Shown piece by piece: positions 31,778 to 39,690 of a stretch of 64,000 nt of DNA (position 1 is its first letter; each line of letters opens with the position of its first letter). Source of the DNA: Actinomadura nitritigenes. Lineage in GTDB: Bacteria; Actinomycetota; Actinomycetes; Streptosporangiales; Streptosporangiaceae. The translations under genes were made by a program, and so were the position numbers. The notes beneath the pieces were generated by a model. That model saw nothing but the letters and a program-made list of their open reading frames with translations, did not search any database and had not been told where the DNA came from. The DNA lies in contig NZ_JAGEOK010000010.1 in the NCBI RefSeq assembly GCF_017573545.1, positions 124,001 to 188,000 on the forward strand. Reading direction: 5' to 3'.

Positions 31778-33211
31778 ATGGCCGACAACACGGACGTCAC
31801 GAACCGGGAGCGCGACCGGAGCGACTCCGGCGAGATCCAGGAGAAGACGGGGCGGATCGTCCCGCCCGAGGCGGAGCGCCCGTCCGCCGAGGGACCGGAC
31901 GTCTACCTCAACGTCCCGGAACTGAAGGTGGACGAGATCTCCCTGGAGGTCAACGACCTGGAGGCGCACGTCTCGCTGGTCGCCGAGGTGCTCGACCTGC
32001 TCAAGCTGAACGTCGGCGCGGACGTGGGCCTGGGCAGGGTCAAGCTGGAGATCAAGGGCGTCGCGGCGCAGGCGCTGCTCCAGGTCCGGCTCGACAACGT
32101 GGCCGAGATCGTCGACCGGGTCCTGACCACCCTCGACCGGAATCCGGAGATCCTCCAGCACCTCGGCCGCGGCGTGGAGGCCATCGCGCGCGACGTCGGG
32201 TCCGGGACCGGCGAGGCGGTGGGCCAGGTCGGCCGGGGCGCCCGGGGCGCCGTCGAGGACGTCGGGAAGGGCGCCGGACACGCGGTCGAGGACGTCGGCG
32301 AGGGCGCCGGGGGCGCTGTGAAGGACGTCGGCGAAGGAGCCGGCGGTGCGGTCAAGGACGTCGGGAAGGGCGCCGGTGGTGCCGTCGACAAGGTCGGCGA
32401 GGGGACCGGCGGTGCGGTCAAGGACGTCGGGAAGGGCGCCGGTGGTGCCGTCGACAAGGTCGGCGAGGGGACCGGCGGCGCGGTCAAGGACGTCGGGAAG
32501 GGCGCCGGTGGTGCCGTCGACAAGGTCGGCGAGGGGACCGGCGGCGCGGTCAAGGACGTCGGGAAGGGCGCCGGTGGTGCCGTCGACAAGGTCGGCGAGG
32601 GAACCGGCGGCGCGGTCAAGGACGTCGGCGAGGGCACGGGAGGTGCCGTCGACAAGGTCGGAGAGGGCGCTGGCGGTGCGGCGAAGGAGGTCGGCGAGGG
32701 CGCCGGTGGTGCGGCGAAGGAGGTCGGCGAGGGCGCTGGCAGTGCGGCGAAGGAGGCCGGGAAGGGCGCCGGTGGTGCCGTCGACAAGGTCGGCGAAGGA
32801 GCGGGCGACGCCGCCGGCAGCGTCGGCGAAGGGGCCGGTGCGGCGGCGGAGAGCGCGGGCGAAGGCGCGGGCCAGGCCGCCGAAGGAGCCGGCAAGGCCG
32901 CCGAGGGCGCAGGTAAGGCCGCCGAGGGCGCCGGGAAGTCCGGTGGAGGCCCCGAGGACTCTTCCGAAGGCGCGGGGGAGGCCGCCGAGAGCGGCGGGGA
33001 GTCCACGGATCGCCCCCGTGACGAGGATCGGCCCCGTGACGAGGATCGGTCGGGTGACGAGGGCGAGTCCCGCGACGAGGGCGAGTCCCGCGACGAGGAG
33101 TCGGCCTCGGATGAGAAGGACGAGGCCGACGACCTGCAGAGCGCTCTGCACGAGGCCGAGGACTCCGTCCGGGAGCTGGGCCGTGCCCTGCTCCGGATGG
33201 TCACCCGGTAG
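31778..33211 (+). CDS. 11-residue-repeat (LEA-like) protein
   Basis: A 477-residue protein of four parts. Residues 1-40 are charged. Residues 41-128 form a conserved-looking domain (DVYLNVPELKVDEISLEVND, LLKLNVGADVGLGRVKLEIK, LLQVRLDNVAEIVDRVLTTL). Residues 130-371 are 22 successive 11-mers of the type G-E/K-G-A-G-G-A-V/A-K-D/E-V, followed by three GKAAEGA heptads. Residues 400-477 are a strongly acidic arginine/aspartate part and a final amphipathic helix (SALHEAEDSVRELGRALLRM). The 11-mer GAGGAAKEVGE is close to the LEA group 3 motif TAQAAKEKAGE, so a desiccation or membrane-surface protection role is a reasonable inference. Start ATG follows GGAGGAGC. Function unproven. Confidence 0.75.
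   Translation: MADNTDVTNRERDRSDSGEIQEKTGRIVPPEAERPSAEGPDVYLNVPELKVDEISLEVNDLEAHVSLVAEVLDLLKLNVGADVGLGRVKLEIKGVAAQALLQVRLDNVAEIVDRVLTTLDRNPEILQHLGRGVEAIARDVGSGTGEAVGQVGRGARGAVEDVGKGAGHAVEDVGEGAGGAVKDVGEGAGGAVKDVGKGAGGAVDKVGEGTGGAVKDVGKGAGGAVDKVGEGTGGAVKDVGKGAGGAVDKVGEGTGGAVKDVGKGAGGAVDKVGEGTGGAVKDVGEGTGGAVDKVGEGAGGAAKEVGEGAGGAAKEVGEGAGSAAKEAGKGAGGAVDKVGEGAGDAAGSVGEGAGAAAESAGEGAGQAAEGAGKAAEGAGKAAEGAGKSGGGPEDSSEGAGEAAESGGESTDRPRDEDRPRDEDRSGDEGESRDEGESRDEESASDEKDEADDLQSALHEAEDSVRELGRALLRMVTR
32165..32890 (+). repeat. Tandem 33/66-bp coding repeats
   Basis: The 22 hendecads are encoded by 33-bp units. In 32363-32626 four 66-bp double units (GAGGAVDKV plus GEGTGGAVKDV coding) are almost base-identical, which implies recent expansion by slippage or unequal exchange. 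Copy number is expected to vary between strains. Confidence 0.85.
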
Positions 33212-33220
33212 CCGGCGCGG

Positions 33221-33967
33221 TCAGTTCCCCGTGACGCGCCGGACGGCGCTCACGTACCGGCGGACGGCCTCCGGGGAGGGCCGTCCGCCGGGGAGTTCGA
33301 CCACGAACGCGCTGCCGCCGACGATGGTGTTCTCCCAGCCGGTCGCGCTCCCGGGATAGTCGGGCAGGGAGCGCAGCGGAAGGCCGGCGTCGCGGGCGAA
33401 GCGGCGCTCGACGTCCTTGGGGCCTTGGGAGCCGTCGACCACGGCGAGGTGCTGGTGGAACCAGATCGCCACGGTCGGCCGGACGCGCCGCACGAAGCGC
33501 GCGGCCGCCGCGGACTCCGGTTCCGACAGCGGCGCCGCACCGGGATGGTGGGCCGATCCCTGCGCGCCGATCCGGCGCCACCCGGACGGGAAGTTCCGGT
33601 TGAGGTCGACGCCGTGGGCGTTGCCCCGCGTCCCCGCCGCCATCCCGTCCGGGTTGAGCACGGGGACGATCCAGAGGTCCGCGTGCGCCGGGCGCGGCCC
33701 GGCGGCCAGGGCGTCCGCCACGGCCGCTCCGGCCGGTTCGTCGCCGTGCAGGCAGCCGACGACGAGCACCCGCCGCGCCGCGCGCGGATCTCCCAGCTCG
33801 ACCGCGGAGATCGGACGGCCCTGGACGGATCCGCCCAGCGGCACCGTCCGGTGGACCGTGCCGCCCGCCTGCGACGCGCCGCTCCGCCCGCACGCGGCCA
33901 GGAGGATCGCGACGGCGCCGAGGAGCGCGCCGGGCCGGCGTCCGGCCGCCGTCCGCCGCACCGCCAT
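33221..33967 (-). CDS. M14-family zinc carboxypeptidase lipoprotein
   Basis: A 248-residue lipoprotein: signal peptide with lipobox ILLAAC (C26). Zinc ligands of the M14 family are visible as H74 and E77 in GCLHGDEPAG and a later H (171 or 173) in IWFHQHLAVVDG; NPDGMA...GVDLNRNFP is the substrate-binding Arg/Asn region, and E224 in FVVELPGG is the catalytic glutamate. The size and NPDG-GVDLNRNFP arrangement resemble murein peptide amidase-type (MpaA) enzymes, so peptidoglycan peptides are a likely target outside the membrane. It is convergent with the repeat-protein gene, ending nine bases from it. Confidence 0.85.
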   Translation of the reverse strand: MAVRRTAAGRRPGALLGAVAILLAACGRSGASQAGGTVHRTVPLGGSVQGRPISAVELGDPRAARRVLVVGCLHGDEPAGAAVADALAAGPRPAHADLWIVPVLNPDGMAAGTRGNAHGVDLNRNFPSGWRRIGAQGSAHHPGAAPLSEPESAAAARFVRRVRPTVAIWFHQHLAVVDGSQGPKDVERRFARDAGLPLRSLPDYPGSATGWENTIVGGSAFVVELPGGRPSPEAVRRYVSAVRRVTGN

Positions 33968-34053
33968 GGCCTTCCCCCGGTTCCACCTCGCCGGCCGATT
34001 CGGGGGAGTGCCTCACCAATGCCCTCCGAGCGGCCGGTGATGCGCACGGCGCC

Positions 34054-34087
34054 GGGCCTGACCTCGAGCCGGCTCGAGGTCAGGCCC
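34054..34087. terminator. Perfect 34-bp palindrome after the hydrolase gene
   Basis: Arms GGGCCTGACCTCGAG and CTCGAGGTCAGGCCC surround CCGG, so all 34 bases are self-complementary. It starts seven bases beyond the hydrolase stop (minus strand) and precedes the M14 gene, so it separates two same-strand units. Confidence 0.75.
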
Positions 34088-34093
34088 GCCGCA

Positions 34094-34858
34094 TCAGGCC
34101 GGCGCGCCCGCCGTGCCGAGATGCCGGGTGAGGAACGGGGCCGGGTCCTCGAACGCCGGGGCCCCGCCGTGCCCGCCCAGGTTGGCGTGCATCGTCTTCT
34201 CCTTCGAGCCGATGGCGTCGAACAGCCCGAGCGCGGCCTGCCGGTCGACGTGCTCGTCGTCCCACTGGAGCATGAACAGGACCGGGACGGTGACCCGCCG
34301 GGCCGCGTCGAGCAGGGCGTCGTACACGACGAACCCGCCGCCGAAGATCGCGGCGGTGATCCTCGGGTCGGCCGCCGTCAGCGGAATCCCGATCGCGGTG
34401 CCGAGCGTGATGCCGCCGCCGTAGGCGACCGGGGCGTCCGCGCCGATCTCCGGCAGGTCCTGGAGGGCGTCCAGCGTCGCCCGCCACTCCGGGACGGCCT
34501 GCTTCGCGAGCGACGCGCCGTACCGGGCGCTGACCGGGCCGATCGGGTCGCCCGCCGCCATCGCCTGCCGGAGCTCCGCGCGGGCCCGCTCGTCCTCCGC
34601 CGTGCGCGGCCGGTCGCCGTGCCCGGGGGCGTCGATGGCGGCGACGGTGTAACCGCAGGTGGTGGCGAGGTGCCGGGCGCGGGCCGCGAGGCCGGGCGTC
34701 TTCTTGTGCAGCCCGCCGCCGTGGCCCATCAGCACCAGCGGTGCGTGGTCGGGGCCGGAGGCGGGCGCCCAGAGGACGCCGGTGACGTCGCCGAGGGTGA
34801 AGTCGCGTTCGACGACGCCGTCCGACGTGGTCTCCGCGGTGAAACGCAAGGAATTCAT
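34094..34858 (-). CDS. Alpha/beta hydrolase with Thr at the nucleophile position
   Basis: A 254-residue protein of the dienelactone-hydrolase-like group: PLVLMGHGGGLHKKTPGLAA (oxyanion strand and loop), VAAIDAPGHGDRPRT, the nucleophile-elbow strand VAYGGGITLGTAIGIPL, the acid-bearing strand VTVPVLFMLQWDDEHV, and the final HANLGGHGG with the catalytic His. In relatives I know, the elbow reads GYWGxSxGTAIGxPL; here it is G149-I-T151-L-G153, i.e. threonine in place of serine. Either Thr acts as nucleophile or the protein has lost hydrolase activity. Strong palindrome downstream. A 17-codon ORF with an excellent ribosome site lies just upstream on the same strand. Confidence 0.82.
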   Translation of the reverse strand: MNSLRFTAETTSDGVVERDFTLGDVTGVLWAPASGPDHAPLVLMGHGGGLHKKTPGLAARARHLATTCGYTVAAIDAPGHGDRPRTAEDERARAELRQAMAAGDPIGPVSARYGASLAKQAVPEWRATLDALQDLPEIGADAPVAYGGGITLGTAIGIPLTAADPRITAAIFGGGFVVYDALLDAARRVTVPVLFMLQWDDEHVDRQAALGLFDAIGSKEKTMHANLGGHGGAPAFEDPAPFLTRHLGTAGAPA

Positions 34859-34910
34859 GGTGGTGCCTTTCGGGATCGCCTTTGGTGGGGCGCTCCCGGC
34901 GACACCTGCG

Positions 34911-34964
34911 TCAGTCGCCCACCGTGAGAGCGAAGGGGAGCACCCACTTCGGAACAGCGTTCAT
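34911..34964 (-). CDS. 17-residue small ORF (leader peptide or small protein)
   Basis: ATG at 34964 is preceded by an almost ideal ribosome site (GAGGAGGTGAG, four bases before the start), better than that of the hydrolase that follows 52 bp later. It encodes MNAVPKWVLPFALTVGD and then TGA. The peptide is hydrophobic with one Lys and one Trp. AT-rich GATAAC at about 35005-35010 upstream may be its -10 element. It could be a translated leader or a genuine small membrane peptide. It lies in the 300-bp gap 34859-35158, which otherwise holds only divergent promoters. Confidence 0.5.
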   Translation of the reverse strand: MNAVPKWVLPFALTVGD

Positions 34965-35158
34965 GGGTCTCACCTCCTCGCGTGGTTTCACGGCGTCGCG
35001 TACGTTATCAGCCCGCCGCCGTCCCGCCCACTCCTTTTTCGGGCGGGCTCGCCCGACCCCGGTTCCGCGGGCGGGCGCTCCCGCTGGCCGGGAACGCCCG
35101 CCGCGCCGTCCGGCGCGCGCGGTTAGCGTTGCGCGATCCACTCTGAGAGGGGTTCGAC

Positions 35159-35668
35159 ATGGCGGACGACGCAGGGGGCCGCTCCCTGGAGCAGCGGGTG
35201 GCCGACCTGGAGCGCATCGAGGCGATCAAGGCCCTCAAGCACCGGTACTGGCGCGCGTGCGACGCCAAGGACCCCGTCGCGTTCCGGGACGGCTTCACCA
35301 AGGGCCCCGCGTCGATCGACTACGGTTCGCTCGGCACGTTCACGGACGCGGACGCGCTCACCAGGGTGTTCACCGACATCGCGCTGCGCGAGGTCGACGG
35401 CGGGTACGCGGTGCTCGACATGCACCACGGCTTCCACCCCGTCATCACCGTGCTGGACGACTCCACGGCGACCGGCACCTGGTCCCTGCGCTTCAGGCAG
35501 CTGAACCGGGTGGACGGCACCGAGCTGCTCATGGCCGCGGAGTACGACGACGAGTACGTCGTCGAGGACGGCAGCTGGAAGATGGTGAAGTCGCACGTCC
35601 GGACGCTGTGGACGATCCTGCGCCCGCTGCCCGAGGGCACCCGCGTGAACCAGCTGATGGGGCCGTGA
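35159..35668 (+). CDS. NTF2-like (SnoaL-type) protein
   Basis: A 169-residue cone-shaped alpha+beta barrel protein. ERIEAIKALKHRYWRACDAK is the first helix with the conserved Y-W and D, then DGFTKGPASIDYGSLGTFTD, HHGFHPVITVLDDSTATGTW and EYDDEYVVEDGSWKMVKSHV, the standard SnoaL_4 strands. Members are isomerases, dehydratases or ligand-binding proteins; the H in MHHGFH could be catalytic. Start ATG follows GAGAGGGG. A strong terminator follows the gene. Confidence 0.82.
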   Translation: MADDAGGRSLEQRVADLERIEAIKALKHRYWRACDAKDPVAFRDGFTKGPASIDYGSLGTFTDADALTRVFTDIALREVDGGYAVLDMHHGFHPVITVLDDSTATGTWSLRFRQLNRVDGTELLMAAEYDDEYVVEDGSWKMVKSHVRTLWTILRPLPEGTRVNQLMGP

Positions 35669-35702
35669 CCCGTTCCCGGCCGGTCCGCCGGTCGGGAACG
35701 GG
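35669..35702. terminator. Convergent hairpin between NTF2-like and ABC genes
   Basis: A 15-bp stem (CCCGTTCCCGGCCGG with CCGGTCGGGAACGGG, one mismatch) and a 4-nt loop start immediately behind the stop codon. Confidence 0.75.
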
Positions 35703-35707
35703 TCGGG

Positions 35708-37426
35708 TCACCGCCCGCTCGCGACCGGGTCCGTGGACAGCGCCCAGAAGCCGGCGTAGCGGCCGCCGCGCCGCAGCAGCTCGTCGTGGGCGCCCTCCTC
35801 GACGATCCGGCCGCCGTCCAGGAAGACGACGCGGTCCGCGCGCCGGACGGTCCGCATCCGGTGCGCCACCATCACCACCGTCCGGCCCGCCGCCAGGCGT
35901 TCGATGCCGTCGTGGACGGCCGCCTCGTTCACCGGGTCCAGCGCGGAGGTCACCTCGTCCAGCAGCACGATGGGCGCGTCCTTGAGCAGCGCCCGCGCGA
36001 TGGAGACCCGCTGGCGCTCACCGCCCGACAGCAGCTCGCCGCCCTCGCCGACGTCCGCCGCCCAGCCGCCGGGCAGCCGCTCGACCACCTCGTCCAGCCG
36101 CGCCGCGCTCGCCGCCGCCCGCACCTCCGCGTCGCTCGCGTCCGGACGGCCGAGCCGGACGTTCTCCTCGATCGTGCCGTCGAAGAGGTGCACGTCCTGG
36201 AAGACGACGGCGATCCGGGACATCAGCGCCTCGGCGCCGATGTCCCGGACGTCCACGCCGCCGACCCGGACCGAGCCGCCGTCCACGTCGTAGAACCGCG
36301 CGAGCAGGTGCAGCAGGGTGCTCTTGCCCGCGCCCGACGGGCCGACCACGGCGAGCCGCCCTCCCTCCGGCACGGACAGCGACACGTCGTCGAGGACCGT
36401 CCGGTCGCCGTGCCGGAACGTGACGGACGCGAACTCCAGGCCGCCGTGCTCCGGCAGGGCGGGTTCGCGGGGCTCCGGCAGCGGCTCGGTGCTCAGTACC
36501 GCGTCGAGCCTGGCCAGCTGGGCGCGCGCGCCGCGCAGCCTGCCGCCGAGCTCCGACAGCGACAGCAGCGGGTCGGCGCAGCGGGCGGCGAGGACCAGGA
36601 GGGCGAGGACGTCCGCCGCGCCGATGCGCCCGCCGAGCGCGAGGTAGGCGCCCAGGGCCAGGAGCACGGTGAACACCGCCTGCACCGTGAACGTGAGGCC
36701 CAGGATTCCGGGCAGCGCCGACAGCGTGGAGCGCCGGGACGCGCGCTGGAGCCCGCGGAGCGAGTCGTCGAGCATCCGGAAGCGCTCGGTGGTCCGGCCG
36801 CCGGCCCGCAGCACCGGCTGGGCCCGCAGGTACTCGACGACCCGCGCCGTCGCCTCGTGGTCGCGGTCCGCGCGCTCGGCGTCGGCGGCGTCCATCGCGC
36901 GCCCCGCCCGGACCTGGACCGCCGCGACGAGCGGCGCCGCGAGCAGCGCGGCCAGGCCCATCCGCCAGTCGAAGCCGACCATCACGGCGGCGATCGTCAG
37001 CGGCGTCACGCAGGCGGACACGAGCGGGGCCAGCAGGTGTGCGATCACGCTCATCGCCTGCATGAGCCCGCGCCCGGCCAGGACGGACACCTCCCCGACG
37101 CGGCGCGGGCCGTACCAGCCGACGGGCAGCCGGGCCAGATGGTCGCCGAGCCGGTAGTACATCCCGTGCAGCAGCGTGGTCCCCACGCGGAACCCGGACA
37201 GGTCGCTGACGTACCGCAGCGCCCCGTACACCGCGACCGCGGCCCCGAACGCGATCAGCCAGGGCCGGGCGTCTCCGGGCGCGTCCCCGAGGAGGCCCCG
37301 GAGGACGGGGACCAGCAGCGCGTAGGACAGGCCCTCGACCACCGCGGTCGCCGTCATCAGGGCCACGGTGCGGCGTACCGGACGGGCGTGTTCGGCCCCC
37401 AGCACGCGGAACAGCGTCGAGATCAT
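35708..37426 (-). CDS. ABC exporter half-transporter (permease-ATPase), second of a pair
   Basis: A 572-residue protein with six membrane helices (residues 15-300) and an ATPase domain: Walker A GPSGAGKST, Q-loop VFQDVHLFDGTIEENV, signature LSGGERQRVSIARAL, Walker B IVLLDEVTSALD and the H-switch VAHR. It pairs with the next upstream ABC gene to form a heterodimeric exporter, like IrtAB/YbtPQ or drug exporters. It begins with overlapping GTG (37429) or ATG (37426) at the stop of the first gene (GTGATG); I use the ATG. The substrate is unknown; the cupin and MFS neighbours suggest a small metabolite or siderophore-like compound. Confidence 0.88.
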   Translation of the reverse strand: MISTLFRVLGAEHARPVRRTVALMTATAVVEGLSYALLVPVLRGLLGDAPGDARPWLIAFGAAVAVYGALRYVSDLSGFRVGTTLLHGMYYRLGDHLARLPVGWYGPRRVGEVSVLAGRGLMQAMSVIAHLLAPLVSACVTPLTIAAVMVGFDWRMGLAALLAAPLVAAVQVRAGRAMDAADAERADRDHEATARVVEYLRAQPVLRAGGRTTERFRMLDDSLRGLQRASRRSTLSALPGILGLTFTVQAVFTVLLALGAYLALGGRIGAADVLALLVLAARCADPLLSLSELGGRLRGARAQLARLDAVLSTEPLPEPREPALPEHGGLEFASVTFRHGDRTVLDDVSLSVPEGGRLAVVGPSGAGKSTLLHLLARFYDVDGGSVRVGGVDVRDIGAEALMSRIAVVFQDVHLFDGTIEENVRLGRPDASDAEVRAAASAARLDEVVERLPGGWAADVGEGGELLSGGERQRVSIARALLKDAPIVLLDEVTSALDPVNEAAVHDGIERLAAGRTVVMVAHRMRTVRRADRVVFLDGGRIVEEGAHDELLRRGGRYAGFWALSTDPVASGR

Positions 37427-39255
37427 CACAGGTCGTCTCCTCGCTGTGCGCCGGGGCCGGGAGCGGCCTCGCCGCCGACCGCCGAGAGGTGGGAGCGCCA
37501 GAACGCGGCGAACCGCCCGTCCCGGCCCAGCAGCTCGGCGGGCGCGCCGCGTTCGGCGATCATCCCGTCCTCCAGCAGCACGATGGTGTCGGCGTCGGCG
37601 ATCGTCTCCAGCCGGTGGGCGATGACCAGGATCGTCCGGTCGCCTCCCGGCGCCGTCAGGGCCCGCCGCACCGCCAGTTCGGTCTGCGGGTCGGCGAACG
37701 CGGTCGCCTCGTCGAGCACCAGGACGGGCGTGTCGGCGAGCAGCGCGCGGGCGATCGAGATCCGCTGCGCCTCGCCGCCCGACAGGTCGGCCTCCTCGCC
37801 GAGCACCGTGTCGTAGCCGCGCGGCAGCTCCAGGACGCGGTCGTGGACGTTCGCCCGCCGGGCGGCGCGGACGATGTCGTCCATGGCCGCGCCGGGAACC
37901 GCGAGCGCGATGTTGTCCGCGACCGACGCGCGCAGCAGGCGGACGTCCTGGAAGACGAAGGAGACCGTCCGGTAGAGGTCCCGTCCGGCGAGGTCCCGCA
38001 GGTCGACGCCGCCGAGCGCGACCGAGCCCCGGGCCGGGTCGAAGAACCGCGGCAGCAGCCGCACCAGCGTCGACTTCCCGCTGCCCGACGGCCCGACGAC
38101 CGCGGTGACCGTGCCCGGTTCCAGCACCAGGTCGATCCCGCGCAGCACCTCGCGGTCGGGCCCGTACCCGAAGTGGACGTCGCGCAGCTCCACCCGGTGC
38201 CCGCGCGGCGCGACCGGGACCACGGGCTCGGGCAGCGGCGGCACCGCGAGCACCTCCCGGATCCGCCCCACCGCGCGCCGCGCGCCCTGCAGGTCGTCGA
38301 AGCCGTGGAAGAGCACCGCCACCGGAGCGGTCAGCCCCAGCCCGAGCAGCAGGAAGGGCAGCAGGTCGGCCGGGGGCATGCCGCCGCGGTCGATCAGCAC
38401 CGCGCCGCCGGTCAGCACGGCCAGCAGCACGAACGGCGGCGACAGCACCAGCTGGATCGCGGCGGCGACACCGGCGAGCGCGCGGACCATGCGGTAGAAG
38501 GCGGTGACGAACGCGTCCACGGCCTCGACGAACCGCCGGAGGGCGCGCTCGCCTCCGCCGAACGCCTTGACGACCGCGATGCCCTGGACGAACTCGACGA
38601 CGGAGCTCGCGATCCGGCCCATCGCCGCGTCGAACTCCTTCTGCTCGCGCAGCCGGCCCGGCGTCGTCATCAGCGGCACCAGAGCCACCGCCAGCAGCAC
38701 CGGGACCAGCGTGATCAGCGTGAGCCGCCAGTCGACGGCGAACAGGTAGACCAGCGACACCGGCGGCACCACGAACGCGGTGACGAGCTCGCCGGGGATG
38801 TGCGCGATGAACGGGTGCACGGCGCTCACGTCGTCGCCGACGAGCTTCGCCAGCTCACCGGTCCGGCGGCCGGACAGCCAGCCGATCGGGACCCGCCCCA
38901 GCCGCGCCGCGAGCCGCCGCCGGAACGCCAGCTGCACCCGGCCGTCGAGCAGGTGCCCGATCCCGGAGGACGCGGCCGTGCACAGCAGCCGGACCAGCAG
39001 GCCGGCGGCGCCCGCGACCACGGCCGTCCAGACGCGGCCGTGGTCGGCCGGGCCGGGCGAAAGGAGGGCGCGGCCCACCTCGGAGACCGCGAGGAGCGGC
39101 GCCAGCCCGGCAACGGCGCCGACCACCTGCAGGGCGACGAGCGCGGCGAAGCCGCGGACGTGCGGGCGCAGCAGCCCGCCCGGTTCGCCGTCCGCCGCGG
39201 AACCGGCGGAGGAGGCCGGCGGGGACGTCGGCTCGGCGAGGCCGGCGGCGGTCAT
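37426..39255 (-). CDS. ABC exporter half-transporter (permease-ATPase), first of a pair
   Basis: A 609-residue partner of the preceding gene: six helices from about residue 30, Walker A GPSGSGKST, signature LSGGEAQRISIARAL, Walker B VLVLDEATAFADP and H-loop IAHRLE. DEATAF replaces the common DEATSA, but both catalytic glutamates are present. RVPIGWLSGRRTGELAKLVG is the coupling-helix region. The gene overlaps the cupin gene upstream by ATGA and the next ABC gene downstream, so three genes are tightly coupled. Confidence 0.88.
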   Translation of the reverse strand: MTAAGLAEPTSPPASSAGSAADGEPGGLLRPHVRGFAALVALQVVGAVAGLAPLLAVSEVGRALLSPGPADHGRVWTAVVAGAAGLLVRLLCTAASSGIGHLLDGRVQLAFRRRLAARLGRVPIGWLSGRRTGELAKLVGDDVSAVHPFIAHIPGELVTAFVVPPVSLVYLFAVDWRLTLITLVPVLLAVALVPLMTTPGRLREQKEFDAAMGRIASSVVEFVQGIAVVKAFGGGERALRRFVEAVDAFVTAFYRMVRALAGVAAAIQLVLSPPFVLLAVLTGGAVLIDRGGMPPADLLPFLLLGLGLTAPVAVLFHGFDDLQGARRAVGRIREVLAVPPLPEPVVPVAPRGHRVELRDVHFGYGPDREVLRGIDLVLEPGTVTAVVGPSGSGKSTLVRLLPRFFDPARGSVALGGVDLRDLAGRDLYRTVSFVFQDVRLLRASVADNIALAVPGAAMDDIVRAARRANVHDRVLELPRGYDTVLGEEADLSGGEAQRISIARALLADTPVLVLDEATAFADPQTELAVRRALTAPGGDRTILVIAHRLETIADADTIVLLEDGMIAERGAPAELLGRDGRFAAFWRSHLSAVGGEAAPGPGAQRGDDL

Positions 39256-39635
39256 CGGCGCGCCTCCACCCGGCTGCCCTGCGGCAGGGTGACGGCCATG
39301 ATGCTGCTGGGCACGTCCAGCGCGATGCGGTGCCATCGCCCGCGCGGGACGATCGCGGCGGTCCCGGCCGGCAGCCGGACCTCTTCCTCCTCCTGCCCCG
39401 GTTCCTCGGGACGCAGGTAGAGCCGGATCTTCCCGATGAGGCAGGAGACGACCTCCTCGGCCTCGGGATGGACCTCCCATTGGCCGCCGTGGACGTCGGC
39501 GTCGGTCTTCGCGTGGAAGGCCGTCAGTCGCCAGCCGTCGTGGCCGGAGCACACCGTCCTCTTCTCGGCGTGGATCGTGCCGCCTTGGCGGAGGTGGAGA
39601 AGGGACGCGAAGAGGTCGATCGGAGCGACGGGCAT
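39252..39635 (-). CDS. Cupin-domain protein
   Basis: A 127-residue single-cupin protein. The first motif region is VHGGQWEVHPEAEEVVSCLI and the second GTAAIVPRGRWHRIALDVP. Both contain histidines and a Glu (EVHPEAEE; PRGRWHR) typical of metal-binding cupins. It lies 55 bp after the MFS gene and overlaps the first ABC gene (ATGA), so it belongs to the export operon. Role may be sensing or modifying the exported compound. Confidence 0.8.
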   Translation of the reverse strand: MPVAPIDLFASLLHLRQGGTIHAEKRTVCSGHDGWRLTAFHAKTDADVHGGQWEVHPEAEEVVSCLIGKIRLYLRPEEPGQEEEEVRLPAGTAAIVPRGRWHRIALDVPSSIMAVTLPQGSRVEARR

Positions 39636-39690
39636 GCCGGGCCGTCCTTCCTGTGGAGAGCGGGCGGAGGGTGGTGCGGAGGGGGCCCGG

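Noticed and set aside
32165..32890. Regular 33/66-bp repeats considered as a CRISPR array or tandem satellite
   Set aside because: There are no unique spacers; the repeats are in frame and encode the hendecads of a single protein.
30850..33211. SRPBCC and repeat genes considered as part of a gas-vesicle cluster
   Set aside because: No gvpA, gvpF/L, gvpK or other vesicle gene is found in the window.
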